From contig CM038215.1 in NCBI GenBank assembly GCA_021442155.1, positions 279,856,413 through 279,920,412 of the forward strand: a stretch of DNA of 64,000 bases, written 5' to 3'. The notes beneath the pieces were generated by a model. That model was not told the origin of the DNA. It ran no database searches and was given only the letters and a program-made list of their open reading frames with translations. Both the position numbers and the translations under genes were made by a program. Source of the stretch: Cymbidium sinense. Its lineage: Eukaryota > Streptophyta > Magnoliopsida > Asparagales > Orchidaceae. How positions within the stretch are numbered: the first letter of the stretch is position 1; each line of letters opens with the position of its first letter. Shown piece after piece: positions 22,226 to 33,937 of this stretch.

Positions 22226-22945
22226 GGGGTTGGTGGGTTACCTGAAAAAGAAATGCTATGTAAATAAAATATAGTGTAAAATAAATATAGAGTATTATGA
22301 ATATCTTATAATTATTTGGTTAAAATTTTATAAATATAGGGATTTGTATTTTTTTATTTGATAAAGTGAATGAAATATAATATATTTGATTATGATTGAT
22401 AGGTGTGGTGGTAAGTAATGAGCGGCAATTAGTGATAGTGGGGTTGGTATTGGTGGTAATGGTTAGAGCTGGTAGTAATTAGTAGTGGTGATTAAAGGCT
22501 TAGTGGTTGGTGATGGTAGTTAGTGGTGGTAATGGTTAAGGTGGTGATTGATGATTGGTATTTATTGGTGGTACTAATAATAATAATAGTTGTGATTATT
22601 TATGGTAGTGGTGGTGGTCAATAAATAGCTGAAGTAGTAGTGTAGTCGAGTGATAAACATTTGCGTTGCGGTATGGGCGTTGTTATCGGCTGTAATAATG
22701 GCGGTGGTTGACGATCGCGTGGTTGGTCGATGGTGTGATAGATGATAGGTGTTTGATAGTCTTCACTTCACATTGAGCGGTGCAATTGAAATTCGAATTA
22801 ATAAAAAACATTAAAATTATATATTGCAATCTAAATTAATCAAATCAAATACCAGAATTTTCAAAATTCATGCATTCTAAATTTATTGCATTCATTTTGT
22901 AGCAAATAAATTGCTCAACAAACCCCCAATTAAATGCCATGCATA
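22226..22945. mobile_element. Non-autonomous element with a GGT-rich core (family T)
   Basis: AT-rich arms (gtaaataaaatatag... left; aaataaattgctcaacaaac right) flank a GGT/GTA trinucleotide-rich core at 22397-22745. The element at about 50930-51375 has the same plan and a similar left arm (gtaaagtaaaataaatacag). The core is degenerate and non-coding. Classification as a transposon is inferred from the recurrence of the arms. Confidence 0.45.
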
Positions 22946-25900
22946 AGAAATATTTTTATCATGCATATTTTTTAATATAATTCAAATCAATGAGCTTACC
23001 TAGAGTAATTAGGCTAAATAGGCTTGTAACTAACACATTTAAATAGAATCATGAGTGTTACCTCAAATTTAGGAAATAGATTATTAGCAATGCGGGCCGT
23101 GCGGGATTTTATCGAGTTGGAGCTTCTTGCTAGTTGCGTCATAAAATTTTGAATTTCGCTTGCAAATTGGGTAACCAAATGATATTGTAACATAGCATAT
23201 GCTACATCGCGTAGGGGCTGTTGCTCCAAACGGACTCTTAATCTCTTTTAGAAAATTATTTCATAATAATTTAGATCATATATAATGTTTGGTTTAATCG
23301 TAGGATACATAACATTAAATTATTTTCAGTAATTAATATCAATTAATCATCAAACTTAAAAGTAATTTTTAATAAATTTAATTTGAATGCAATTTAAACA
23401 TTTTCATCCCATCAATAAAAAAGTTTGTGATATCTATAATAATGGAGTAATTTTTTTAACGGGCATAAATTAATAATTTTAAGAATATCATTAATATTTT
23501 TAATAGATATTTATAACTTTAATGACTAAAATTTTGATTATGGTTATAAAATGAATATATTTATATAAGAAAAAAATAGATGACATAAGTTAAAATATCT
23601 TAAAATTTTGTAATCTTATTTATATAGGGCTAGACATGATTTTCTTTTTTTTTTTGGAATTTTCTTTTAATAACTTTAATTTCTCTTCTAAAACTTTTTT
23701 AACTGTGCATACATGTGTGAAATTTTCATATGAATCTAAGGTTATAATTTGTTATCAAGAATATTTTAGCATGTAAAAGTCTAATGATGGCATTGAAATG
23801 ATAGATGTTAGGTAATAGTGATTAATGATGGTGACTGATAGTGTTAAATATTAGATAAAAAGACTTAAAATTTTTTAGATCTTCAAGCTCTCTCTAATAG
23901 TTTGGTGGCTCTATGCCCTGACCCTTAGAGGACCTCCCCATTTGCCTTTTAATTTTTTAGATCTTCAAGCATGTTTATAATCGAATTGAATAGCTTGTTT
24001 AGAGGAATCTAATGAGTTTAAGATCTCTCAAATTCAAAGTCATTAGTGCACGTAAATACAAAAAATAAAATTTTGACCACAAGAATTAATATGAACTATA
24101 TAATTGAATTTTTTTAAAATTTAAATTGATTTATCAAAATATTTCTCCCAAAAATCTATAAATACAAACCCATTTTTAACATAAAGAAAGTAGCTAAAAG
24201 CTAAGCTTGAGAGTTTGAATATGACCTCTCATGATAAATCATCATTGACAACCACTGATGATTGTTATAGCCTTATTACCATCATATAACTATTGCAGCC
24301 TTATTATTTATTGATTGTTATGGCAAAACTTTTGTACACTAAAAGATTAAGCAATCACTTATAACTTCGTAATCTCATTTTCTATAGCTGGAAACAAAAG
24401 TAGAGTTTCATTACTTCGTTTATAAAGTTGATTATTTTGATTAGGCTTGTCTTATTAATTTTTTTTAAAATTTTTCACATAAAATTTTTGATTTTTCCTA
24501 TATTATTCACTATTATCTATGTGTTTACCGGATCTATGTTCATAGTTAAGATATTAAATTTCTTACCTTTTGTACAGTATTTTTAGCACACAACAATGAT
24601 CTAGACTTGTAACACACACGATAATTTATTCTTTTTTATATAGAGCTTTTAAAATTTTGTTCTAGCTTATGAAATTATGTAAAAAACAGTGGGTGCCAAA
24701 TAGTATAGTTGATAAGGATCTCGTATGTTATTATCAATATCTTGGATTTGAATCCTAACTATATCATAATAAAATATAACCTTACGAACTTGGTTGGATG
24801 AAAAAAAAAAGCTATAATTAAATAGACATATATGAGCATTGTATAAACAAGAATTGAGTTGCTCGTTGAGTGTTGAATGCTTTTATTCACTTATAGCTTT
24901 GGTTGTAAACAAAACTTTATGTAAATAAACATTATTATTTTATATATTGAATAAACTTTTATAATTATTGGCAGCAAAAAATGTAAGCAAGATTTATATA
25001 CATGCTATACAATTTATGTTTATTTACATATTTAACATCAAAAGTTTAATTTTCACAATATTCCAAAATATTCAATTATATTTTAAGTCTTGATCTGTTT
25101 AGATCGATTCAGTTTTTAATTCCATCAAGATATTTATATTGGCTCTATGATAACCAAGAGAGTTTGAAAGATTATGATTTTGATTTTAAGAGATATTCAA
25201 TCACATATATATCAAGATTCGTGCTTGAGCTGGTGCATTTTTCAATGGCATATCAAGACTCATTATTTTTTGTATGGTGTTGTGCTCAATAAAAAAATAT
25301 GAGTTGTCATAATAAAAATTAAATCTAACAATTTTGCTTGCAAGCACAATCTATCCCTTGAGTATAGCCCATTAGGGTAGGTGGCCTATCCCATTGTATG
25401 GATTATAATTATTTTATGCATATTTGTGTTCCATCTAATCAAGAAACCTTAGTTTGTACTGTGCAATCATAATGCATATTACTTTCTCTCTTGAATTGAG
25501 GGTCTTCATACATTGCACATAAGGGATATCTTCGATCGAGTGAGAATAATCATATTTGGGTGAAGTACACATCTCTAGAAAATTTGACTCGTAATTATAT
25601 TTCATCATGCATTAAATATTGCTTTTAAGATTAAAATAAGTTGTTAAAATTATGAACTCAAAATATTCTATCCTTCAAAGTTTATCAATTAAATTTTTTT
25701 TTTGTCTAGTAAAATATTTTATACATTCAATATGAATATGCTATAATTATTTAAAATTTTAATGCTTCCAACACACGTGAATTAAGATGAATTATTTAGT
25801 CAATAATTTGAAACTTCCGTACGACTAACAAAAGAATATATAAATAGATATACAAATAAATTTAATTGAATCCTACATATAACTAATTTTAAATAATTAT

Positions 25901-26399
25901 GTATATATAATAAAGTAATTCGCTAACCTAATTTATGTTCATTCAATAATTGTAATATATTAAATATTGAACTAAATTAATATCTAATTTAATTTAACTA
26001 ACCTAAATTGAATAAAAAGTATCTACTCTTAAAAGCATATGTAAATCTAACTTTAGAAAAATCAAATTAAATGTTGATCTATACAATTTTTGGATATAAA
26101 AAAAGATATTTCTTCAAAAAGAAAAAAAATTATGTTTGCTATTTATTTTATGTTGATTTAAGAAAATTATAGATCTAAGATATAAAATATAAATCTTGCT
26201 AAAAAAACCTATTTATTATAACACATATCTAATAATTTCATTAAGAAAAAGAAACCTAATCGTAGTAATCTTTAAAGTCAAAGAAACTCATATAAACATT
26301 ATAAGAGCTTGAGGAGGTGATTTTTCCAAGATGGCTCCTAAAATTAATTTTTAAAAGGAATGGAGCATATAAAGAAAAATCTTAAGAGGTATTGCCACG
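22946..26399. other. Gene-poor AT-rich DNA
   Basis: No gene is supported here. A partial family-A MITE lies at about 24988-25080, and a fragment resembling the end of the GGT-rich repeats (tatcaagattcgtgcttgag) is at about 25208-25230. The minus-strand frame at 23014-23229 is unidentified. The rest is simple AT-rich sequence. Confidence 0.5.
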
Positions 26400-26420
26400 T
26401 GTTCATCTAGCTAAAGCTGC

Positions 26421-26430
26421 ACTATAAATT
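26421..26430 (+). promoter_or_regulatory. TATA box of the dirigent-family pseudogene
   Basis: actataaatt lies 80-90 bp upstream of the ATG. The same motif in the same context recurs upstream of the relics near 36007 (tataaatt) and 50855 (tataaatt), so it was part of the duplicated gene unit. Confidence 0.6.
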
Positions 26431-26509
26431 ACGAGGAAGCTTCTCATCATCCCAAATAATTGCACAATCAATAAAAAATCTTTGATATTTCACAATCTCT
26501 TTTCCTTTA

Positions 26510-27188
26510 ATGACTTCCATCTTCTTCTCTGTTACACTATTCTTAGTCATTATTCTATACTAAATCTTAGATGTCAGCACTGCAACAACTACGGAGATGA
26601 ATGAAAGAGGAATCCGGCTGCATTTTTACGTGCAAGAAAGGATTAAATTCTCCAACTTCACATTTATCAAATTTGCGCCAAAGTGCACCAAAAAATATGA
26701 CCACTCTTATAACTTTAGTGGCATATTTGTTTTTGATGATCTTCTCACTGAGGGTCGTGAACCGACGTCGCGTCTTCTCGGCCGAGCACAAGGTAAAAGT
26801 GTAATCACATTACTTGATGGTTCCACTTTGTTCAACACCATGAACTTGGTTTTCACGGATCTCCACCCTTGGACAGGTAATAATAATAGGGAATAGCAAC
26901 CAGCCTTTTGGAGCAATTAAATTTTTTTGAAATGGGTATCCACCCAACATTACTATCTTTGTTGGGGATGTCGTTATTTATCCAGGGGTTAATCATTAAA
27001 TGTTAGCGTGTTGGTCACTTACTTTCATTCACGTAGGTGCCTGCGGAGAAATCAAACTTCGTCAGGAGTTAGTGCGTTTCATCAATTGAGCTAAGAGATG
27101 ATGAGTGGAGCAACTAAATTGAGTGGATTGAAGCATATATGATTCAAATATTTATTGATAGTTGAGTTTTGAGACATTCGGGTGCAGT

Positions 27189-27219
<31 letters not shown>

Positions 27220-27376
27220 TACTTATGATACATAGATATCTTTATGAGAATTGTGGACATTATATGATGCCGATATGGGGCATTAGTTCTATTATTTAAA
27301 ATGTAAGACATAAATGCATACCATATTAAATAATATAATGTTAAAATTACAATATTGTATGCTAGTTACTCAAATT

Positions 27377-27423
<47 letters not shown>

Positions 27424-27865
27424 GAGTCTTAAAATTATAACATTATAACAAATTATAATGAAAAAAATTATGATATGTAATAATGCAAAAAAATAATTAT
27501 TATTTTCTTAAATTTTATAAATAATGTATGGCAACAAAAAATAAAAGATAAATGATAATTGAAAGCCAAACAAGGTGACTTAGGAGTTGCTGGTATGTTA
27601 TATCTGCATGTGAATTTATTATTTATCTTTTATATACTAATTTTTTTTCAATATCTATCAAATCATATTATTATTTATTAGTTGGCAGGAAGCTCGTTGA
27701 CAATAATCGGATCATTCTCATTCTTGGATGAAACAAGAGAGTTGTGTGTGGTGGGAGGGACGGGTCGGTTTCGATCTGCACAAGGATATGTTTTGCCGAC
27801 GAGCTTATCCCCTCGACCCAAATATTTTCACCTTTGAGCTGGAAGTGGTTCTCTTTAACAATTAG
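26510..27865 (+). pseudogene. Dirigent-family protein pseudogene (two exons)
   Basis: Dirigent proteins are secreted proteins that guide stereoselective phenoxy-radical coupling in lignan and lignin-related metabolism. The frame from ATG 26510 gives a signal-peptide-like start (MTSIFFSVTLFLVII) but hits TAA at codon 18 (26561). It then continues in frame with LHFYVQE, FVFDDLLTEGREPTSRLLGR (typical dirigent core) and TMNLVFTD. At 26876 the frame meets a gt donor. An ag at 27687-27688 rejoins it in frame to GSSLTIIGSFSFLDETRE and VVGGTGRFRSAQGY, the dirigent C-terminal core. After GYVL a frameshift (about 27795-27803) is needed to reach the likely original end, ...PLDPNIFTFELEV..., stopping at 27863-27865. 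The 812-bp intervening segment with TA repeats may be a true intron or an insertion, since many dirigent genes lack introns. One stop and one frameshift make it a pseudogene. Family assignment is strong; subfamily is not determined. Confidence 0.85.
27193..27421. repeat. Two TA tracts within the dirigent intron or insert
   Basis: (TA)n runs lie at 27193-27219 and about 27380-27421, separated by AT-rich unique sequence. They contribute to the unusually long gap between the two dirigent exons. Confidence 0.85.
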
Positions 27866-28062
27866 CTTACTATCCAATTTGGCTCATAAATAAATGGCTC
27901 AATGTAATAATTGTACCATCACTATTTATTAAGTTAAATAAAATAGCCATTTATTGATTGGCGTATTGGAAACTTAATTATGGATCTTGAGTTAATGTTG
28001 TTTTCAGTTTCTTTGATGGCATGGGAAAACTTACTAATTTGATTACATTTTCATTTTTAGGG

Positions 28063-28302
28063 GATTTACATACATATAACATAGTTCTTATGTATTTACA
28101 TATCTAACACCTAAACTTAAATTTTTTACATATATAACACACCGATTCTCAATATCAAATTAAAAAAAAAATATGATCATCAATCACTTTTTAAAAGTGA
28201 AATGTATTTTTAAACATAGAGAAGTATTAAGTAAGTAAATATTTAACTTAAAGATGTTAGATATGTAAATGCATAAAAATTATATGATATGTATGTAAAT
28301 CT
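28063..28302. mobile_element. Foldback MITE family A, best-preserved copy
   Basis: The left end is gatttacatacatataacat and the reverse complement of the right end is gatttacatacatatcatat. They match over about 45 bp and the inverted similarity continues inward. The copy is 240 bp and non-coding, just downstream of the dirigent pseudogene. Confidence 0.8.
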
Positions 28303-28438
28303 TTATTTTTTTTAATATTTTAATTTTGCTATAGTAAACTTAAATCAAATAAGTTATATTTGTAAGTGCTGTTTTTCCCATGTATAACCCATTGTCAAAC
28401 CCCACTGTATGAATTATATCTGCTTGTGTGTATGTGTG

Positions 28439-28958
28439 TGGTATGATATATTCTGCAAAGAAACACTTCCTTCTTTCTGCATCTTCTTCTTCTCCTTCTT
28501 CATCTTGCAAATCCTTCGCTTTAACTTCATCGAACTTCCTCATCCAAGGCAGAACCCTAGCTCTCCTCTCCGCTTTCTCCCTCAGCCTCTCTCTGTGGAG
28601 TGTTCGACGACTCGAACTGTCGAAAAGAGAAAACACAGATAAGGTTAAAGCAAGCGTATCACAGAAGATTCATCAGAAGACTAGAAACCAGCCACCACAA
28701 CCGCCATCAATGGCTCAAAACCATTCAGAGTAGTTATCCGACGACGGATCAATCCTCGGGAAGAAGGCGTGGATTCCACTATCGGCGAGAAAGGATCAAG
28801 CAAATTGAGGCTAAGAAGGTAAATCCAAGTGCTAGATCCAATGGTTAGAAGGAATACACGATCCGGCGGCTCAGAGATGGCACCCAATCCTTATTCCCTA
28901 CTCAAACCGGGTTCATTCCACTCAGATTGGTTCATTTAACCAAACCAGACTCATATCA
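28439..28958 (+). repeat. 5' LTR of the Ty3/gypsy chromovirus
   Basis: It starts tggtatgatatattc and ends catatca, giving TG...CA ends. It matches the 3' LTR at 33110-33937 apart from an extra internal duplication there. Shared blocks include cttcttcttctccttcttca and aggctaagaaggtaaatcca. The preceding 5 bp (gtgtg) differs by one base from the 5 bp after the 3' LTR (gtttg), a plausible target-site duplication. Confidence 0.8.
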
Positions 28959-28980
28959 TTGGTGCTCTTGTTGATTACCA
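28958..28980 (+). promoter_or_regulatory. Putative primer-binding site
   Basis: Just after the 5' LTR, ttggtgctcttgttgat begins with the TGG expected opposite a tRNA 3' CCA end. I could not assign a tRNA. Confidence 0.35.
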
Positions 28981-28999
28981 CAACCAGCAATGACAGAAG

Positions 29000-29720
29000 G
29001 AACAAGACAACGCCAAGACAATAGAAGAATGTGTAGGAAGACTCAACAAAACAGATGAGCAAATGTCTTCCATCACTATGATATTAAATGAAGTTTCAAG
29101 AAGATTATCTACTATAGAAGAAAAATTGGATAACAATTATCAAGAACAACAACAATCACAGGTATGTACTTCTTCTCATACAGAAATTTCTATTCCAAAT
29201 AGACAACACACAGTAAAACATTAGACCTGTTAAGGTAGATATGCCAAGGTTTAATGGAGAAAATCCTGAGGTTGGCTGTTCAAAGCAGACCAATTCTTTC
29301 AGTATTATAGCTTATCAGAGGACCAGAAATTCCTAATTACCTCAGTATACATGGATGGACCTGCAATAAGCTGGTATCAATGGATGCACTTAAATAAACA
29401 ATTGCATTCATGGACACAGTTCAAAGAACATGTCATTCAAAGATTTGGTCCATCTCTCTGAGATTTGAGAGGAGAATTAGCTAAGCTACAATAAAAAATA
29501 ATAGTTCAGAATTTCTACAATGAATTTGAAGAAATAGCTAATCAAATTTCAGGTATTCCACCTGAATTTCTACAAAGCTATTTTGAATCAGGGCTTAGAC
29601 ATGATATTAAGAGGGAAGTAAGAGCATTACAACCCAATTCTTCAAGAAGCTTTTCAATTAGCTAAGCTAATGGAAGATAGACTAGGCGATGAAATTTTCA
29701 TGGCCGAAATTAGAGTCAAC
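29000..29720 (+). pseudogene. Gypsy gag remnant
   Basis: Frame-shifted pieces read as a coiled N-terminal part (about 29015-29160, EEKLDNNYQEQQQS) followed by a retrotransposon gag core: PRFNGENPE at about 29240, then SEDQKFLITSVYMDGPAISW at about 29310-29370, and FGPSL and NEFEEIANQISGIPPEFLQS further on. Several in-frame stops interrupt it. Confidence 0.75.
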
Positions 29721-29940
29721 CAATATCCACCAATAAAATAATCACAAATACAACCACCTTTCGCCTACCCCATCAATACCAACCATAGCAATAATATGAC
29801 CAACAAACAAAATATTCCAATCCAGAAATTAACAACAACACGGTTGGAAGAAAGAAGAAAGAAATGACTATGTTTTAAGCGTGATGAAAAATATCACAGG
29901 TCATATCTGTAAATCAAATTATTTGCTTTAATGATGGTGA

Positions 29941-30243
29941 ATGATGACCAAGAGCAATACACTGCGCAAGAACGAGCCATGCAAACATTACAAGAGAAAT
30001 TTCAGAAATCAACCAATGCCTTCTGGTCGTAATCTTAGGACATTAAGATTACAAGGGATTGGAAATAAAAAAGTACAAGTATTGATTGATAGTGGTTCAA
30101 CCCATATTTTATTCGTCAAACTAGCCAAATTTATTGACTATAAAGTAACATCAGGTTTTCAAGTGTTAGTAGGCAATGGAGAAACTTTAAAATATTCAAG
30201 AATATGCTCAATATGCCATCTTTATGAAATTCTACTCATGTGA
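29941..30243 (+). pseudogene. Gypsy aspartic protease remnant
   Basis: The catalytic DSGST motif is encoded at 30088-30102 in the context VLIDSGSTHIL, followed by a VGNGE-like stretch near 30165. The frame ends before the reverse transcriptase, which is in a different frame. Confidence 0.8.
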
Positions 30244-30569
30244 TTAATACACTTACTGAGGGGATACATCCTCCAAGGTGGACATCATTACCTTTCATCA
30301 GTTCACCAAATTGCAGCAAAAGAAAGAAATAATATCATATTTCTAGATTAGAGAAATAACAGAGGGAACATATTCCTCTATAAAAGAATTTAGTAACTTA
30401 CCTGCAGAAATATAGCAAGTATTATCCCAATATCAAGAACTATTTCAAATTCCAGCAAACTTACCTCCAAGGAGGGATATAGACCACCAACTTCACCTGC
30501 CACCTGGAACTCAACCAGTGAAAGTCAAAAATTATAGATCCACACTTTCAGGAAATAGAAATCAAAAAA

Positions 30570-31560
30570 TTAATTAAAGAAATGTTGGCAGTGGCATAAT
30601 CAGAGAAAGCACCAGCCCTTTCTCTTCTCCAACTCTTTTAATCAAGAAGAAGGATGGAACTTGGAGATTCTGTGTGGATTACAGAGCTCTAAATAAAGTA
30701 ACAATACCTGACAGATTTCCAATTCCCACTCCAGAGGAGCTTATGGATGAATTATATGGAGCCACAATTTTTTCAAAGTTAGACTTAAGATCAGGATATC
30801 ATCAAATCAGAATGGCTGAAGAAGACATCTACAAAATAGCTTTTAGAACTCATGAGGGATACTATGAGTTTATTGCAATGCCATTTGGACTAACAAATGA
30901 ACCATCAATATTCCAAGCATTAATGAATTCAGTGCTTAAGCCATTCCTAAGAAAATTTATCTTAGTATTTTTTGATGATATACTTATATATAGCAAGACC
31001 TTGGAGTTACATCAAAATCATCTCCAAGCTGTATTGGAACAACTCAAGCAACATTCACTGTTTATCAAACCATCTAAATGCTCATTTATACAGGATAGAA
31101 TTGAGTATTTATGACATATTTTATCTGCACAAGAGCTAGCAGTGGATCCCAAAAAGATTCAAGCAGTACAAGCATGGCTTTTACCCAAGTCAATCAAACA
31201 GTTAAGAGGTTTTTTTGGGTTTAACAGGCTATTATCAAAAATTTGTTAAATACTATACAATCATTGCCTCTCCACTAACTTCTATGTTAGCCAAGCAACA
31301 TTTTCAATGAACAGAAGAATCAAAAGCAGTTTTTTTACAATTAAAACAAGCAATGACATCTCTCCCAGTATTAGTCTATCCTAATTTTCTCAACCTTTTA
31401 TCATAGAGACGGATGCATCTACGATTGGGCTATTTTAATACAAAACAACCATTTTATAGCTTATTTTAGTAAGAAGCTCTCTCCATCATTATAAAAAGTA
31501 TCAACATATGCAAGAGAATTGTATGCTATATAAAGATGGAGATGACAATATCCCTAGGTA
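30570..31560 (+). pseudogene. Gypsy reverse transcriptase and RNase H remnant
   Basis: The open piece 30674-31114 encodes [46 protein letters not shown] and the catalytic FFDDILIYS (about 30965-30993). Downstream, frame-shifted pieces read AVDPKKIQAVQAWLLP and an RNase H start (ETDAS near 31410) before decay. The catalytic aspartates survive, but the polyprotein is broken. Confidence 0.88.
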
Positions 31561-31839
31561 ACAAGTTTACCATCGGAGATCAAAGAGCATAAGGAGCTAA
31601 TGCAACAAAATAATTCAGACTCTAATAGCGAAATTTTAATCAAACTCTTGGATTTGACTACACTATTGAATATAAACCGAGGATTACAAAGTAGCGATGC
31701 TTGTCCAAAAAGTGTTTTACAAAAGATCTAATGACAACTCGAATCACTTATGTCATTCAAATTATATGCTTATACTCAACAAATCAATACTATAATGCAA
31801 CAAATCAAAGAGGAACACATGCCATTGAACTATAAGACA

Positions 31840-32580
31840 CGAATAAAATATGGTTTCCAAGGCTTCAACAATAGACTCTGTATAAGAGAATTACATTCAA
31901 CACCGTAGCCATGGGAATTCGAAGACATTGGCCAATTAATCAACAATTCTACTGGAAGCATATGAAATAAGATATTAAACACTTTGTCTTAACTTGTCCT
32001 ATTTTTCAACAAGTCACATATGATACTCAGAAGCCAGCCGGGTTACTACAACCACTACCTATACCAGAAGCCATTTGGGAGGAAGTATCAATAGATTTTA
32101 TTACAGGATTATCTAAGTCTCATAATAAAATTGCTATATTAGTGGTGGTAGACAGATTATCAAAATATGCACACTTTTCAACCCTTCCAACCGGTTTACA
32201 TATATAGCTTTTTTTATTTGGACATAGCTAAACTACATGGCACCACAAGGTATAATTTAGGCAGAGACCCAATCTTTATGAGCAATTTACGGCGAGTTCA
32301 AGTTAAGTGGAACCACATTAAAAGCACGAGTGCATACCATCCCTTAGGCCGATGGCCAAACAGGTAACCGTAATCCTAGAACAATATCTAAGGAGTTTTG
32401 TATTAGAGACACCAAGGATGTGGGTACAGTTCCTTCCATGAGCAGAATTCTCCTATAATACATCCATCAATACTTTCACAAAAATGACTCCTTTTCAAAT
32501 AGTATATGACAGACTTCCTCCTTCAATAATACCCTATAATGAGAATACAACTATCAACACAGAGGTGGAAACAATTTTAT
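31840..32580 (+). pseudogene. Gypsy integrase remnant
   Basis: About 32070-32190 reads WEEVSIDFITGLSKSHNKIA then VVVDRLSKYAHF, the first half of the integrase core with its Asp. About 32325-32365 reads AYHPLGRWPNR, where AYHPQTDGQ-type sequence is expected, so a conserved stretch has changed. 32396-32560 carries the later integrase region (TPFQIVYDRLPP). Stops occur throughout. Confidence 0.8.
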
Positions 32581-32779
32581 AATAGAGGGACAAAATTCTA
32601 CAGCTACTTAAAACAAACATACAGGAAGCTCAAAATAGAATGAAGCAAATGACTGATAAACATAGAAGAGAGCTTAAAATTCAAAGTAAATTATTTAGTA
32701 TTAGTTAAACTACAACCCTATAGACAAACTTCAGTCTTTGGAAATAACTACAGAGAAAATACTATAGTCCTTTCAAAAT

Positions 32780-33095
32780 TTTACAGAAAATAGGGACAAT
32801 AGCATATAGAATAGAGTTGCCAGAAACAGCAAGGATACATAATGTGCTTCACGTATCCAGACTTAAGTAATACATACATGATTCTACACTACACCCAGCA
32901 AAATTACCAACTCATTTCATAGATGGGCAGATTTTAGTCAATCCTATTAAAGTTTTAAATCACAGAACAATACTACAGGGAGCTCAATAAATTAAAGAAA
33001 TCTTAATACAATGAGAAGGACAGGATGCTTCTTGGGTGTCAAGTGAAGAAATCTGAGAGAGCATTTCGACTTTGACCTTGAGGACAAGGTCAATG
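32780..33095 (+). pseudogene. Integrase C-terminus with chromodomain-like tail
   Basis: It reads AYRIELPETARIHNVLHVSR, then LPTHFIDGQILVNPIKVLNH, then EGQDASWVSSEE after stops. This matches the C-terminal plan of plant chromoviruses. It runs directly into the purine-rich tract before the 3' LTR. Confidence 0.7.
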
Positions 33096-33109
33096 TGGGG
33101 GTTGGGTAA
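33090..33109 (+). promoter_or_regulatory. Polypurine tract
   Basis: The G-rich stretch aatgtgggggttgggtaa immediately precedes the 3' LTR, where plus-strand priming occurs in LTR retrotransposons. Confidence 0.6.
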
Positions 33110-33937
33110 TGATATGATATATTCGCAAACACTTCCTTCTTTCATCTTCTTCTTCTCCTTCTTCATCTTGCAAATCCTTCGTTTAACTCGCCGGCAAACT
33201 TCCCCATCCGGCAAGACGAACCTTAGCCTCTCTCCTCTCCGTTTTCTCCCTCAGCCGCTCTCTAGTGTTTGATGACTGAATCGAAAAAAGAAAAGAAACA
33301 GATAAGGTTAAAGCAAGCGTATCATGGAAGATTCATCAGAAGGCCATAAACCAACCACCGAAACCACCATCAACGGCTCAAAACTATTCCGAGGGAGTAG
33401 TTATCCAGACGACCAGATCAATCCCTCAGGAAGAAGACGAGTGGATTCCAATATCGACAGAAAGGATCAGATGGCACAATTCGAGGCTAAGAAGGTAAAT
33501 CCAAGTGCTAGATCCAACGGCAGACTTCCCCATCCAAGGCGAACCGCAGCTCTCTCTCCGCTTTTCTCCCTCGCTCTCTCACGGAGTGTTTGGCGACTCG
33601 AGCGTCAAAAGAGAAACACGAGATAAGGTTAAAGCAAGCTTATCATGGAAGATTCATCGAAGGCGTAAACCAACCACCGCAACCACCATCAACAAATTTA
33701 AAACTATTCCAGGGAGTAGTTATCCGAGCGACAGATCAATCCCTGAAGAGAAGGCAGTGGATTGCAATATCGACATAAAGGATCAGATGGCGCAATTCGA
33801 GGCTAAGAAGGTAAATCCAAGTGCTAGATCCAACGGTTAGAAGGAATCAACGCGATCCGCCGGAAAGCCCCCAATCCTTATTCCCTCAAAGCGGGTTCAT
33901 TCCGATTGGTTCACTTAACCAAACCGCACTCATATCC
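33110..33937 (+). repeat. 3' LTR of the chromovirus, enlarged by an internal tandem duplication
   Basis: It matches the 5' LTR but is about 308 bp longer. Roughly 33195-33521 is repeated at about 33524-33837. Both copies run from an acttccccatcc start to aaggtaaatccaagtgctag and a gatccaacgg end. The right end reads catatcc where the 5' LTR has catatca, so the terminal CA has mutated or the boundary is off by a base. The next 5 bp (gtttg) nearly match the 5' flank. Confidence 0.8.

Larger units (their letters stand above)
28439..33937 (+). mobile_element. Ty3/gypsy LTR retrotransposon (chromovirus-like), decayed
   Basis: The order is LTR, gag, protease, reverse transcriptase, RNase H remnant, integrase, chromodomain-like C-terminus, purine-rich tract and LTR. 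Reverse transcriptase before integrase marks Ty3/gypsy. The terminal segment (about 32930-33095) with VLNHRTILQGA, a WEGQDASWVSSEE-like stretch and a DLEDKV-like end resembles chromovirus C-termini. Many stops and frameshifts show that it is dead. Total length is about 5.5 kb. Confidence 0.9.
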
